A stretch of 64,000 nucleotides of DNA from Comamonas thiooxydans (GCF_002157685.2 NZ_AP026738.1:186001-250000); one strand, 5' to 3'. Numbered from the stretch's first letter, positions 47,852 through 56,564 are shown. Notes: generated by a model not told the origin, from the sequence alone. Program-made: numbers and translations.

Positions 47852-48481
47852 GTGCGCGAACGCGTGCGTGCCGAGATGCGCGAGGTGGACCTGCCCGCGG
47901 GCACTGCGCTGTGCCGTATGGGAGATGAGCCCCGACACTGGTATGGCGCCATCGAAGGGCTGCTCAAATGGTCGGTGAGCAGCGCCGACGGTCGCTCGGT
48001 TACGCTGGGAGGTCTCTCGGTGGGCAGCTGGTTCGGCGAGGGAACGGTGCTGCGCGGAGTGGCGCGCACGGCGGACGTGATCGCGCTGCGCGACAGCCGC
48101 GTGGCCTTGATGCCTGCCGAGGTCTTCGAGTGGTTGCGCGGCAGCGAGCGCAGCTTCGAAGCCTTTTTGCTGCGTCAGATCAACGAGCGAATGCACTGGT
48201 TCCTGGGCAACTTCGCGGCCCACCATTTGCTCGATACCGACAGCCAGGTGGCGCGCGCGCTGGTGGGCCTGTTCCACTCATGGCTGCATCCGGGAAGCGA
48301 CCCGCGCCTTCGGGTGTCCCAGGAGGAGATCGCCAACCTCTCGGGCCTGTCGCGCCAGCGCTGCAACGCAGCGCTGCGGCGCCTGGCGGCGGCCGGCCAG
48401 ATAGAGATCGAATACGGCGGCATCACCGTCATCGACCTGCCGCGGCTGCGCACGCGTGTGCACGCTGCGGCGTCGTTCTAG
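47852..48481 (+). CDS. Crp/Fnr-family transcriptional regulator (start uncertain, probably 47759)
   Basis: From GTG 47852 the protein is 209 residues: a cyclic-nucleotide-type beta roll (LPAGTALCRMGDEPRHWYGAIEGLLKWSV, GSWFGEG), a dimer helix and a winged helix (VSQEEIANLSGLSRQRCNAALRRLAAAGQIEIEYGGITV). There are no Fnr cysteines. The frame stays open 31 codons upstream, and those residues (ARPTLDELLSGSAWFPALDLAV) look like the normal start of this family. A good ribosome binding site precedes an ATC codon there. The 47852 form would lack the first helix. It is divergent from the BKACE run and is its likely regulator. Confidence 0.85.
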   Translation: MRERVRAEMREVDLPAGTALCRMGDEPRHWYGAIEGLLKWSVSSADGRSVTLGGLSVGSWFGEGTVLRGVARTADVIALRDSRVALMPAEVFEWLRGSERSFEAFLLRQINERMHWFLGNFAAHHLLDTDSQVARALVGLFHSWLHPGSDPRLRVSQEEIANLSGLSRQRCNAALRRLAAAGQIEIEYGGITVIDLPRLRTRVHAAASF

Positions 48482-48500
48482 CGGCCAGATTCGCGCAGCC

Positions 48501-49406
48501 TCACATGCTCTCGCTGTGCTCATGGTAGGCAGCGATGGCGTCCATCAGTTCCTGCAGCTGGACCGATACCTGCTGTTCCTCGCGCACCAGCATATAGCGG
48601 GGGCGCACTGCCCAGGCGTCGGTCAGCGGCACGCGGCAGACGCGCGGCAGGCCGCGGTAGCGCTGGGCCACGGTCTCGGGCACCACGGCCACGCCCACGC
48701 CTGCCGCGACCATGCGGCACATCGAGTCGAAGCTGGAAAGCTGTATGCGCAGCTTCAGCGTGGTGCCCAGTTGCTGGCTCAGCCGATCCAGAAAAGTCTG
48801 CAGAGTGCTGCCACGGTGCATGCCCACAAAGCGCTCGTGCAGCACATCGGCAAAGGCCACGCTGCTCATGTCCGCCCAGCGCGCGGTGTCGGGGGTCACC
48901 AGCACCAGCCGGTCAGTGCTGAAATGCAGCACGCGCAGGCCGTACGTGTCCACCTCGCCGGCCACGATGCCCAGGTCGGCGCGGCCGTCGCGGATGTCGG
49001 TGGCAATGCCGGCATTGGGGCGCTCCTGCAGGTCCACGCTGATGTGTGGGTGCTGGGTGAGGTAGGCCGCAAGTATGTCGGGCATGAACTCCGTCACGGC
49101 CGTGGTGTTGGCGAATACGCGCACATGGCCGCGCAGGCCCGCGCCGTACTCCTGCAGGTCGGCTTGCAATTGCTGCGAATGCTGCAGCATGGCGCGCGCA
49201 TGGTGCAAAAAGGCCTCGCCGGGTGCCGACAGTTTTACCCCTCTAGCCTCTCGTATCAGCAAAGGCATGCCGGCCTGTTCCTCCAGTGCCCTGACACGTG
49301 CGCTGGTGGCTGCAAGCGATAGATGAGACTGTTCGGAAGCCCTTGTCAGGCTTCCTGTCTGTGCTATCAAAACAAAGAGTCTTAAATCCTTGAGATCGAA
49401 TTGCAT
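48501..49406 (-). CDS. LysR-family transcriptional regulator
   Basis: The 301-residue regulator has the standard helix-turn-helix (LKDLRLFVLIAQTGSLTRASEQSHLSLAATSARVRALEEQAGMPLLIRE) and a ligand domain (about 90-290). It faces the Bug-MaoC-acyl-CoA dehydrogenase run across 134 bp and is the likely activator of that catabolic operon. The ligand is presumably the dicarboxylate-like substrate or a CoA intermediate. Confidence 0.92.
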   Translation of the reverse strand: MQFDLKDLRLFVLIAQTGSLTRASEQSHLSLAATSARVRALEEQAGMPLLIREARGVKLSAPGEAFLHHARAMLQHSQQLQADLQEYGAGLRGHVRVFANTTAVTEFMPDILAAYLTQHPHISVDLQERPNAGIATDIRDGRADLGIVAGEVDTYGLRVLHFSTDRLVLVTPDTARWADMSSVAFADVLHERFVGMHRGSTLQTFLDRLSQQLGTTLKLRIQLSSFDSMCRMVAAGVGVAVVPETVAQRYRGLPRVCRVPLTDAWAVRPRYMLVREEQQVSVQLQELMDAIAAYHEHSESM

Positions 49407-49426
49407 AGCGGTTCATGGTTTATACC

Positions 49427-49464
49427 AATCAAGTCAAGGCTTCGGAAAAACAAAAGGCTTGATT
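49427..49464. promoter_or_regulatory. Inverted repeat in the LysR-Bug gap
   Basis: AATCAAG (49427-49433) and CTTGATT (49458-49464) are perfect inverted arms 24 bases apart, with further imperfect symmetry inside (TCAAGGCTT, AAGGCTTGA). A possible LysR site pair. Confidence 0.4.
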
Positions 49465-49540
49465 CCAATATCAGAGATTGTGCACAGAGCAGGTGCCAGC
49501 GAGCATAGGGCTATCAACCCCAAAAGAGGAGACAGTTGCC

Positions 49541-50554
49541 GTGCCAGTCCGATCCGCCCCGCCCTCCACTCCATCGGTGTCGCGCCGCAGCCTCTGTGCC
49601 GGCGCCCTGCTGACCCTGGGCCTGCCGACCTGGGCACAGGCCTCCTATCCCGCCCGCCCCATCGTGCTGGTGGTGCCCCAGGCAGCGGGCGGAACCAATG
49701 ACATCGTGGGCCGCATCGTGGCACAGAAATTGGGCGAGAAGCTGTCCGTGGGCACGGTGGTCGAGAACCGCCCCGGTGCGGGCGGCAACATCGGTACCCA
49801 GGCCGTGGCCAAGGCCGCCAGGGACGGCCATACATTGCTGATGACCATCAGCAGCAGCCAGGCCATCAATCCCGCGCTCTACAAGTCGCCGGGCTTCGAT
49901 CCCGTGGGCGACTTCACGCCGGTGAGCATGATCGGCGCCGTGCCCAATGTGCTGCTGGCCCATCCATCCTTTCCCGCACGGACCGTTCCCGAAATGCTGG
50001 CCCTGGCCAGGTCCAAGCCCGGCGAGTTGCAATATGCATCGGCAGGCAACGGTACGCTCAACCACCTGCTGGGCGAGATGCTTAACCAGATGGCCGGCGT
50101 GCAACTGCAGCATGTCCCCTACAAAGGCGTGGCGCCCGCACTTAACGATGTGCTGGGCGGGCAACTGCCGCTGCTGTTCGGCAGCCTGCCGTCCACGCTG
50201 CAGTACATCAAGTCGGGCAAATTGCGGGCACTGGCCGTCAGCAGCGCAGCACGTTCGCCCGTGCTGCCCGACGTGCCATCGCTGGGTGAGTTCGTGCCCG
50301 GCTACAACGGCACGCTGTGGATTGCCCTGTTCGCGCCGCGCGGCCTGCCGCCTGCGGTGATGAGCCGGCTGCGCGAAGGCATGCAGCAGGCCATGGCGGA
50401 CAAGGACATGCGCGCCCAGTTGCAGGCCCAGGGCGTGGAGCTTGCGGGCACGCCAGAGCGTCAAGTCACACCCGACGAGCTGGCTGCCGTCCTCAAGCAG
50501 GACATCTCCAAATGGGCGCAGATCGTGAAGACCTCCGGCGCCACGGTGAACTGA
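49541..50554 (+). CDS. Bug-family substrate-binding protein
   Basis: Periplasmic binding protein of 337 residues with a twin-arginine-like start (SRRSLCAGALLTLGLPTWAQA), then PIVLVVPQAAGGTNDIVGRIVAQ, VVENRPGAGGNIGTQA and LQHVPYKGVAPALNDVLGGQLPL. It begins at GTG 49541 after AGAGGAGA. An orphan without TctAB. First gene of the catabolic run, so its ligand is probably the carbon source of the pathway. Confidence 0.93.
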   Translation: MPVRSAPPSTPSVSRRSLCAGALLTLGLPTWAQASYPARPIVLVVPQAAGGTNDIVGRIVAQKLGEKLSVGTVVENRPGAGGNIGTQAVAKAARDGHTLLMTISSSQAINPALYKSPGFDPVGDFTPVSMIGAVPNVLLAHPSFPARTVPEMLALARSKPGELQYASAGNGTLNHLLGEMLNQMAGVQLQHVPYKGVAPALNDVLGGQLPLLFGSLPSTLQYIKSGKLRALAVSSAARSPVLPDVPSLGEFVPGYNGTLWIALFAPRGLPPAVMSRLREGMQQAMADKDMRAQLQAQGVELAGTPERQVTPDELAAVLKQDISKWAQIVKTSGATVN

Positions 50555-50576
50555 ATCCCTTCCAGCACTTCCGTCC

Positions 50577-51467
50577 ATGAACCCGAACACTGTCCAGATC
50601 GACGCAGCCGCCCTGACCAAGCTCCAGTCTTGGCAGGAGCGCAGCGAGACCATGTCCGACATCATCACCGCCGCTCCGCTGCGTGCCCTCTCGGCCACGC
50701 TGGATCGTGATGACCCGGTGCCTGAAGATGGCTCAGCCGTGCCTGCGCTGTGGCACTGGCTGTACTTTCTGCCGCATGCGCGCCAGAGCGAGATTGGTCC
50801 CGACGGGCATGCGAGGCGCGGTGGCTTTCTTCCGCCAGTGCCGCTGCCGCGCCGCATGTGGGCCGGCGGACGGCTGCGCTGGGAAGCGGGCAATCCGCTG
50901 CGCGTGGGGCAGCAGGTGCAGCGCGTCTCCACCATCCGCAGCGTGAAGCACAAGACCGGACGCTCGGGCGAGCTGCTGTTCGTGCTGGTCGAACACCGTT
51001 TCTCGAACCAGGACGGTTTGGCGCTGGTCGAGGAGCATGACATCGTCTACCGCGCCGCTGCCCAAGCGGGCGATCCCGCGTCCACGCCGCAGAAGCCACC
51101 GCTGGACGGCCAGCAAACCTGGTCCCGCACCATCGTTCCCGACGACGTGCTGCTGTTCCGTTACTCGGCGCTGACCTTCAACGGCCACCGCATCCACTAC
51201 GACCGTCAGTACGTGACCCAGGTCGAGGGCTACCCAGGCCTGATCGTGCATGGTCCGCTGATTGCCACGCTGCTGCTCGATCTGCTGCGCCGCCAGCTGC
51301 GGGGCGCCAGGGTGGTCGCGTTCGAATTCAGGGCCTTGAGGCCGACCTTCGACCTGCACCCTTTCAGCGTGCACGGCAAGCCGCGCGAGGACGGCAGGAC
51401 CATCGACCTGTGGGCACAGGACCACGAAGGGCTTCTGACCATGCAGGCCACGGCCACCGTGGCTTGA
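50577..51467 (+). CDS. MaoC/FAS1-type acyl-CoA hydratase (mesaconyl-C4-/itaconyl-CoA hydratase-like)
   Basis: Adds water across an enoyl-CoA double bond. The 296-residue protein has an N-terminal FAS1-type dehydratase half (HWLYFLPHARQSEIGPDGHARRGGFLPPVPLPRRMWAGGRLRW) and a C-terminal hot-dog half with the active-site pattern FNGHRIHYD and EGYPGLIVHGP. This architecture is that of mesaconyl-C4-CoA and itaconyl-CoA hydratases. A CoA-transferase and a CitE-type lyase in the same run match the itaconate pathway. It follows the Bug gene by 22 bp. Confidence 0.86.
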   Translation: MNPNTVQIDAAALTKLQSWQERSETMSDIITAAPLRALSATLDRDDPVPEDGSAVPALWHWLYFLPHARQSEIGPDGHARRGGFLPPVPLPRRMWAGGRLRWEAGNPLRVGQQVQRVSTIRSVKHKTGRSGELLFVLVEHRFSNQDGLALVEEHDIVYRAAAQAGDPASTPQKPPLDGQQTWSRTIVPDDVLLFRYSALTFNGHRIHYDRQYVTQVEGYPGLIVHGPLIATLLLDLLRRQLRGARVVAFEFRALRPTFDLHPFSVHGKPREDGRTIDLWAQDHEGLLTMQATATVA

Positions 51468-51479
51468 AGACTGAAACCC

Positions 51480-51518
51480 ATAGCTGATAGCGCTTGCTGG
51501 ACAAGCGTTTGTCGTCAG
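51480..51518. repeat. Repeat family A, copy 5
   Basis: ATAGCTGATAGCGCTTG, loop CTGGA, then CAAGCGTTTGTCGTCAG. The inner CGCTTG/CAAGCG pairs perfectly and the outer part only partly. It lies between the hydratase and acyl-CoA dehydrogenase genes, inside the operon. Confidence 0.7.
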
Positions 51519-51528
51519 AAGGCTTGAA

Positions 51529-52695
51529 ATGATCGAACACACGAGCTCCAACAACCACCACGAAATCCGCGATGCCATCCGCGCGCTGTGCGCCGAGTTT
51601 CCCGACGAGTATTTCCGCAAGATCGACGAACAGCGCGCCTATCCCGAGGCCTTCGTCAACGCGCTGACCCAGGCCGGCTGGCTGGCCGCGCTGATCCCGC
51701 AGGAGTACGGAGGCTCGGGCCTGGGCCTGACCGAGGCCAGCGTCATCATGGAGGAGATCAACCGCTGCGGCGGCAACTCGGGCGCCTGCCATGGCCAGAT
51801 GTACAACATGGGCACGCTGCTGCGCCATGGCTCCACGGCGCAGAAGGAGAAGTACCTGCCGCGCATCGCCTCGGGCGAATGGCGGCTGCAGTCCATGGGC
51901 GTGACCGAGCCGACCACGGGCACGGACACCACCAAGATCAAGACCAGCGCCGTGAAGAAGGACGGGCGCTACGTGGTCAATGGCCAGAAGGTCTGGATCA
52001 GTCGCATCCAGCACAGCGACTTCATGATCCTGCTGGCGCGCACCACGCCGCTGGCCGAGGTGAAGAAAAAGAGCGAGGGCATGTCCATCTTCATGGTCGA
52101 TCTGCGCGAGGCCGAGAAGAAGGGCATGACCGTGCGCCCCATTCTCAATATGGTCAACCACGAGACCAACGAGCTGTTCTTCGAGGATCTGGAGATCCCC
52201 GAGGAGAACCTGATCGGCGAGGAAGGCAAGGGCTTCAAGTACATCCTCGATGGCCTGAACGCCGAGCGCACGCTGATTGCGGCCGAGTGCATAGGCGACG
52301 GTTACTGGTTCCTGGACCGTGTGACCAACTACGTGCGCGACCGCCAGGTGTTCGGCCGCCCCATCGGCCAGAACCAGGGCGTGCAGTTCCCGATTGCCGA
52401 TGCCTTCATCGAGGTCGAGGCCGCCAATCTCATGCGCTGGAAGGCCTGTGAACTGTTCGATGCGAACCAGGCCATGGGCGCTCAAGCCAACATGGCCAAG
52501 TACCTGGCGGCCAAGGCCAGCTGGGAGGCCGCCAATGCCTGCATCCAGTTCCACGGCGGCTTCGGCTTTGCCTGCGAGTACGACGTGGAGCGCAAGTTCC
52601 GCGAGACCCGCCTCTATCAGGTGGCGCCGATCTCCACCAACCTGATCTATTCCTATGTGGCCGAGCACATCCTCGGGCTGCCCCGTTCCTTCTGA
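51529..52695 (+). CDS. Acyl-CoA dehydrogenase
   Basis: FAD enzyme introducing an alpha,beta double bond into an acyl-CoA. The 388 residues cover the three domains: MGVTEPTTGTDTTKIKT and YVVNGQKVWISR bind FAD, and AYDVERKFRETRL-like CEYDVERKFRETRLYQVAP ends the fold. The usual catalytic Glu in the IYEGT motif is absent (VAPIST there). Glu246 in GLNAERTLIAAE occupies the position used by isovaleryl-CoA dehydrogenase, which suggests a branched or long substrate. In this operon it may act on a methylsuccinyl-like CoA ester; that is inference. Confidence 0.9.
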   Translation: MIEHTSSNNHHEIRDAIRALCAEFPDEYFRKIDEQRAYPEAFVNALTQAGWLAALIPQEYGGSGLGLTEASVIMEEINRCGGNSGACHGQMYNMGTLLRHGSTAQKEKYLPRIASGEWRLQSMGVTEPTTGTDTTKIKTSAVKKDGRYVVNGQKVWISRIQHSDFMILLARTTPLAEVKKKSEGMSIFMVDLREAEKKGMTVRPILNMVNHETNELFFEDLEIPEENLIGEEGKGFKYILDGLNAERTLIAAECIGDGYWFLDRVTNYVRDRQVFGRPIGQNQGVQFPIADAFIEVEAANLMRWKACELFDANQAMGAQANMAKYLAAKASWEAANACIQFHGGFGFACEYDVERKFRETRLYQVAPISTNLIYSYVAEHILGLPRSF

Positions 52696-52700
52696 AATGA

Positions 52701-52830
52701 AGTACCCCCTGAGTCGCTACACGCCTTCCCGTTGCACGGCGCCCCCCAAGGGGGACGACACCCTCGGCGCGGGGCGGCGCGGCCGGCTCAGGCCCTTCCT
52801 CGGTGTCCCTGGTCTTTGGCCGCGCCAGTT
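52701..52830 (+). repeat. Repeat family B, copy 2
   Basis: CCCCCTGAGTCGCTACACG, CCTTCCC, then GGGGGACGACACCC, a GC-rich stretch and CCTTCCTCGGTGTCCCTGG. It begins 9 bp past the acyl-CoA dehydrogenase stop codon. CCCCC-AA-GGGGG inside can form a hairpin. It fills the 171-bp gap before the CoA-transferase gene and matches the element at 21432-21497 in order and placement. Confidence 0.65.
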
Positions 52831-52866
52831 GCACAGGCTAGCGCTGAAGCGCAATGGATTTTCAAG

Positions 52867-54063
52867 ATGAAAAAACAAAATCTTCGTCCACTGGACGGCA
52901 TCACCGTCGTTTCGCTGGAACATGCGGTGGCAGCACCGTTTTGCACGCGCCAGCTCGCCGACCTGGGCGCGCGCGTGATCAAGGTGGAGCGTCCGGGAAA
53001 TGGCGATTTCGCGCGCGGCTACGACCAGCGCGTCAACGGCCAATCCTCGCACTTCACCTGGATCAACCGCAGCAAGCAAAGCCTGGCGCTCGATCTCAAG
53101 CGGCCCGACGCACTCGAGGCGCTGATGCAACTGCTCGAAGGCGCTGACGTGCTGGTGCAGAACCTGGCACCCGGCGCTGCCGCGCGCATGGGGCTGTCCT
53201 GGGAGGTGCTGAAGGCCCACAACCCCAAGCTCATCGTCTGCGACATCAGCGGCTACGGTGCCGACGGCCCCTACCGCGACAAGAAGGCCTATGACCTGCT
53301 GATCCAGAGCGAGGCGGGGTTTCTCTCGGTCACGGGCACGCCCGAGGCGCCGTCCAAGGCCGGCATCTCGGTGGCCGACATCGCGGCTGGGATGTACGCC
53401 TACACCAATATTCTTTCGGCCCTGCTGCTGCGAGGCCGCACGGGCGAGGGCAGCCATATCGACGTCTCCATGCTGGAGGCGCTGGGCGAGTGGATGGGTT
53501 ACCCCATGTACTACGCCTTCGACGGCGCGCCGCCACCGCCGCGCACCGGCGCGTCGCACGCCAGCATCTACCCCTACGGACCCTTCGAGGCCGGTGACGG
53601 GGGCACGGTGATGCTGGGCCTGCAGAACGAACGCGAGTGGAAGATCTTCTGCGAGCAGGTGCTGCTGCAGCCCGCGCTGGCCGTTGATGCGCGCTTCGAC
53701 AGCAATGCGCAGCGCAACGCCCACCGCGAGGAGCTGCGCGCGCTGATCCTGGGTGTGTTCAACGCGCTGGATGCGGCCCAGGTCGTGCAGCGCCTGGATG
53801 CGGCCGGCATTGCCAATGCGCGCGTCAACGACATGGCGGGCCTGTGGAACCACCCCCAACTGGCCGCACGCCAGCGCTGGCGCAGCGTGGCCACGCCGGT
53901 CGGGCCGGTACAGGCGCTGCTACCGCCGGGCGCCAACAGCGCCTTTGACTACCGCATGGAGGCTGTGCCCTCCGTGGGCGAGCACAGCGAGGCCATTCTG
54001 GCCCATCTGGGCTGGTCGGCCGAGCGCATCCGCGCTCTGTACGCCGAAGAAGCGACCCTGTGA
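52867..54063 (+). CDS. Class III CoA-transferase (CaiB/BaiF family)
   Basis: Moves CoA between carboxylic acids through an aspartyl anhydride. The 398 residues begin with LDGITVVSLEHAVAAPFCTRQLADLGARVIKVERP, and the catalytic Asp143 lies in KKAYDLLIQSEAG. GSHIDVSMLEALGEWMGYP is typical. In the operon it would activate the free acid, with succinyl-CoA a likely donor, feeding the dehydrogenase, hydratase and lyase. ATG 52867; no strong ribosome binding site. Confidence 0.92.
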   Translation: MKKQNLRPLDGITVVSLEHAVAAPFCTRQLADLGARVIKVERPGNGDFARGYDQRVNGQSSHFTWINRSKQSLALDLKRPDALEALMQLLEGADVLVQNLAPGAAARMGLSWEVLKAHNPKLIVCDISGYGADGPYRDKKAYDLLIQSEAGFLSVTGTPEAPSKAGISVADIAAGMYAYTNILSALLLRGRTGEGSHIDVSMLEALGEWMGYPMYYAFDGAPPPPRTGASHASIYPYGPFEAGDGGTVMLGLQNEREWKIFCEQVLLQPALAVDARFDSNAQRNAHREELRALILGVFNALDAAQVVQRLDAAGIANARVNDMAGLWNHPQLAARQRWRSVATPVGPVQALLPPGANSAFDYRMEAVPSVGEHSEAILAHLGWSAERIRALYAEEATL

Positions 54064-54097
54064 AAGCTGTGCGCAGCGTATGCGCGGGAGTGATTCC

Positions 54098-55462
54098 ATG
54101 AAGAACGAGACCCAAGTGAGCATCCATCCGCTGGCCCGTTTCGCTGCCACACTGCGCTGGGACGACGTCCCCGCCGCCGTGCAGCGCCGCACCGAAGACC
54201 TCTGGGTGGACTGGTTCGGCTCCGTGCTCGCAGGCCAGGGCGCGCGCCCCGTGCAGAGCATCGCGCGCTTTGCGCTGTCCCAGGGACCGGCGCAAGGGCC
54301 TTGCGAGATCCTGGGCAGTGCCGCCACCACCTCGCCCATGATGGCGGCCCTGGCCAATGCCGCGGCCTCGCATGTGGCCGAGCAGGACGATGTGCACAAC
54401 GGCTCGGTCTTCCACCCGGCCGCCGTGGTCTTCCCGCCCGCGCTGGCCGTGGCCCAGAGCATCGGTGCCAGCGGCGCCCAACTCATGGCCGCCTGCGTGG
54501 CCGGCTACGAGGTCGGCATCCGCGTGGGCGAGTTCCTGGGCCGCAGCCACTACCGCATCTTCCACACCACGGCCACGGCCGGCACGCTGGCTGCTGCGGC
54601 CGCCGTGGGCCGCCTGCTGGGCCTCACGCCCGCGCAGATGCAGCATGCTTTCGGCTCGGCCGGCACGCAGTCGGCGGGGCTGTGGGAATTCCTGCGCACG
54701 GGCGCCGACAGCAAGCAACTGCACACGGCCCATGCAGCCGCCGCAGGCCTGATGTCGGCGTACCTGGCCAAAGACGGTTTCACGGGCGCGCAGGACATCT
54801 TCACCGGGCCGCAGGGCCTGGCGGCCGGCATGTCCACGGACGCCGATCCCACGCGCCTCACGGACGGCATAGGCTCCCGCTGGGCCACGGCCGAGACCTC
54901 GTTCAAGTGGCATGCCTCCTGCCGCCACACGCACCCGGCCGCCGACGCGCTGCTGCAGGTCATGCAGGACCACGGCCTGACTCCCGCCGACCTGGCCCAG
55001 GTCACCTGCCATGTGCATCAGGGCGCCATCGACGTGCTGGGCCCGGTGGTCAGGCCGAGCACTGTGCACCAGAGCAAGTTCTCCATGGGCACGGTGCTGG
55101 CGCTGGCGGCGCGTCACGGCCACGCGGGGCTGACGGAGTTTGACCGCGACTATCTGGCACAGGAAACCGTGGAGCTGCGCGACAAGGTGAGCATGGAGCT
55201 TGATGCCGAGGTCGACGCGGCCTATCCCCGGCGCTGGATCGGCAAGGTCAGCGTGCAGACCACGGATGGCCGTTTGCTCATGGGCCGTGTCGACGAACCC
55301 AAGGGCGACCCCGGCAACACGCTGTCGCGCGAGGAAATTACGGCCAAGGCGCTGCGGCTGATCGCCTATGGCGGAGCCCTGCAGGACGCTGCTGCGCAGG
55401 CTACCGTGGGGCGGCTGTGGCAGGTCGCGCAATGGCCGCGCGTGCAGCGCCTGCTGGACTGA
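54098..55462 (+). CDS. MmgE/PrpD-family protein (2-methylcitrate dehydratase / cis-aconitate decarboxylase-like)
   Basis: The 454-residue protein has the all-helical first domain and the alpha/beta second domain of the MmgE/PrpD family. ANAAASHVAEQDDVHNGSVFHPAAVV is the active-site segment, and FKWHASCRHTHPAADALL the second. Family members dehydrate 2-methylcitrate, isomerise or decarboxylate tricarboxylates (cis-aconitate decarboxylase gives itaconate). No prpB or prpC is near, so methylcitrate is unlikely. It may decarboxylate or dehydrate the imported acid. CGGGAG precedes ATG 54098. It starts 35 bp after the CoA-transferase. Confidence 0.9.
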   Translation: MKNETQVSIHPLARFAATLRWDDVPAAVQRRTEDLWVDWFGSVLAGQGARPVQSIARFALSQGPAQGPCEILGSAATTSPMMAALANAAASHVAEQDDVHNGSVFHPAAVVFPPALAVAQSIGASGAQLMAACVAGYEVGIRVGEFLGRSHYRIFHTTATAGTLAAAAAVGRLLGLTPAQMQHAFGSAGTQSAGLWEFLRTGADSKQLHTAHAAAAGLMSAYLAKDGFTGAQDIFTGPQGLAAGMSTDADPTRLTDGIGSRWATAETSFKWHASCRHTHPAADALLQVMQDHGLTPADLAQVTCHVHQGAIDVLGPVVRPSTVHQSKFSMGTVLALAARHGHAGLTEFDRDYLAQETVELRDKVSMELDAEVDAAYPRRWIGKVSVQTTDGRLLMGRVDEPKGDPGNTLSREEITAKALRLIAYGGALQDAAAQATVGRLWQVAQWPRVQRLLD

Positions 55463-55481
55463 GGCTGAGTTTTTCGCTTCC

Positions 55482-55499
55482 CGCCGGCCCCGGCCGGCG
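55482..55499. other. GC-rich hairpin between the MmgE/PrpD and Bug genes
   Basis: CGCCGGCC and GGCCGGCG pair perfectly around CC. No T run follows; likely an intercistronic stabilising or processing element. Confidence 0.55.
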
Positions 55500-55565
55500 A
55501 ATCCATGGGAAAGGCGCCGTCACAGAGCGCCTCCCGCTTTCACCCAAGTGCACAGGAGACAAACC

Positions 55566-56564
55566 ATGCAAAGCACAAACCCTTTCCGCCGCCGCCTCGT
55601 TTACGCGGCGGCCGCCGCCTGCGCGCTGGCGGCATGCGCCGGCGCCCAAGCCAGGTCCTGGCCGGAGAAGCCGGTTGTCCTCGTCGTGCCCTACAGCGCG
55701 GGCGGCCCCACCGACGTGGTGGCGCGCCTGCTGGCCGTGCCCATGGGCCAGGTGCTGGGCCAGAGCGTGCTGGTCGAGAACACCGTGGGTGCGGGCGGCA
55801 CCATCGCACCGGCCCGCGTGGCCAAGGCCAAGGCCGACGGCTACACCATCCTCATCCACCACATGGGCATGGCCACGGCGCCTGCGCTGTACAAGAAGCT
55901 GCCCTATGACCCGCTCAAGGACTTCGAGTACATCGGCCAGGTGCTGGACGTGCCCATGACCCTGCTGTCGCGCAAGGACTTCCCGGCCAACAACTTCGCC
56001 GAGCTGATGGACTACGTGAAGAAGAACCAGGACAAGGTCTCGCTGGCCAATGCAGGTATTGGCGCTGTCTCCCAGCTGTGCGGCATGCTGTTCATGCACC
56101 AGGCGGGCGTCAAGCTCACCACCGTGCCCTACAAGGGCGCAGGCCCGGCCATGAACGACCTCATGGGCGGCCAGGTGGACCTGCTGTGCGACCAGACCAC
56201 GCAGACCGTGCCCGTGATCAAGGACGGCCAGCGCGCCAAGGTCTTCGGCGTGACCACGCCCAAGCGCCTGTCCTCGCTGCCCGACATCCCCACGCTGGAC
56301 GAGCAGGGCCTCAAGGGCTTCGACGTCAAGGTCTGGCATGGCATGTACGCGCCCAAGGGCACGCCCAAGGAAGTGGTCATGGCCATCAACAAGGCGCTGA
56401 ACGTGGCCATCAAGGACGAGAACGTCAAAAAGCGCATCGCCGAACTCAGCTCCGACCTGGTCACGCCCGACAAGGCCACGCCGGAAGGCCTGCGCACCCA
56501 CCTGCAGGCCGAGGTCGCGCGCTGGGACAAGGTCATCAAGGCCGCAGGCGTCTCGGCCGAATAA
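55566..56564 (+). CDS. Bug-family substrate-binding protein
   Basis: Second Bug protein of this run, 332 residues, signal peptide to about residue 29 (AGAQARS). VVLVVPYSAGGPTDVVARLLAVPM, VLVENTVGAGGTIAPARVA and TTVPYKGAGPAMNDLMGGQVDLLCDQT are the signatures. CAGGAGA precedes the ATG. It lies between MmgE/PrpD and the CitE-type gene. Two distinct Bug proteins in one operon suggest two related ligands. Confidence 0.93.
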   Translation: MQSTNPFRRRLVYAAAAACALAACAGAQARSWPEKPVVLVVPYSAGGPTDVVARLLAVPMGQVLGQSVLVENTVGAGGTIAPARVAKAKADGYTILIHHMGMATAPALYKKLPYDPLKDFEYIGQVLDVPMTLLSRKDFPANNFAELMDYVKKNQDKVSLANAGIGAVSQLCGMLFMHQAGVKLTTVPYKGAGPAMNDLMGGQVDLLCDQTTQTVPVIKDGQRAKVFGVTTPKRLSSLPDIPTLDEQGLKGFDVKVWHGMYAPKGTPKEVVMAINKALNVAIKDENVKKRIAELSSDLVTPDKATPEGLRTHLQAEVARWDKVIKAAGVSAE

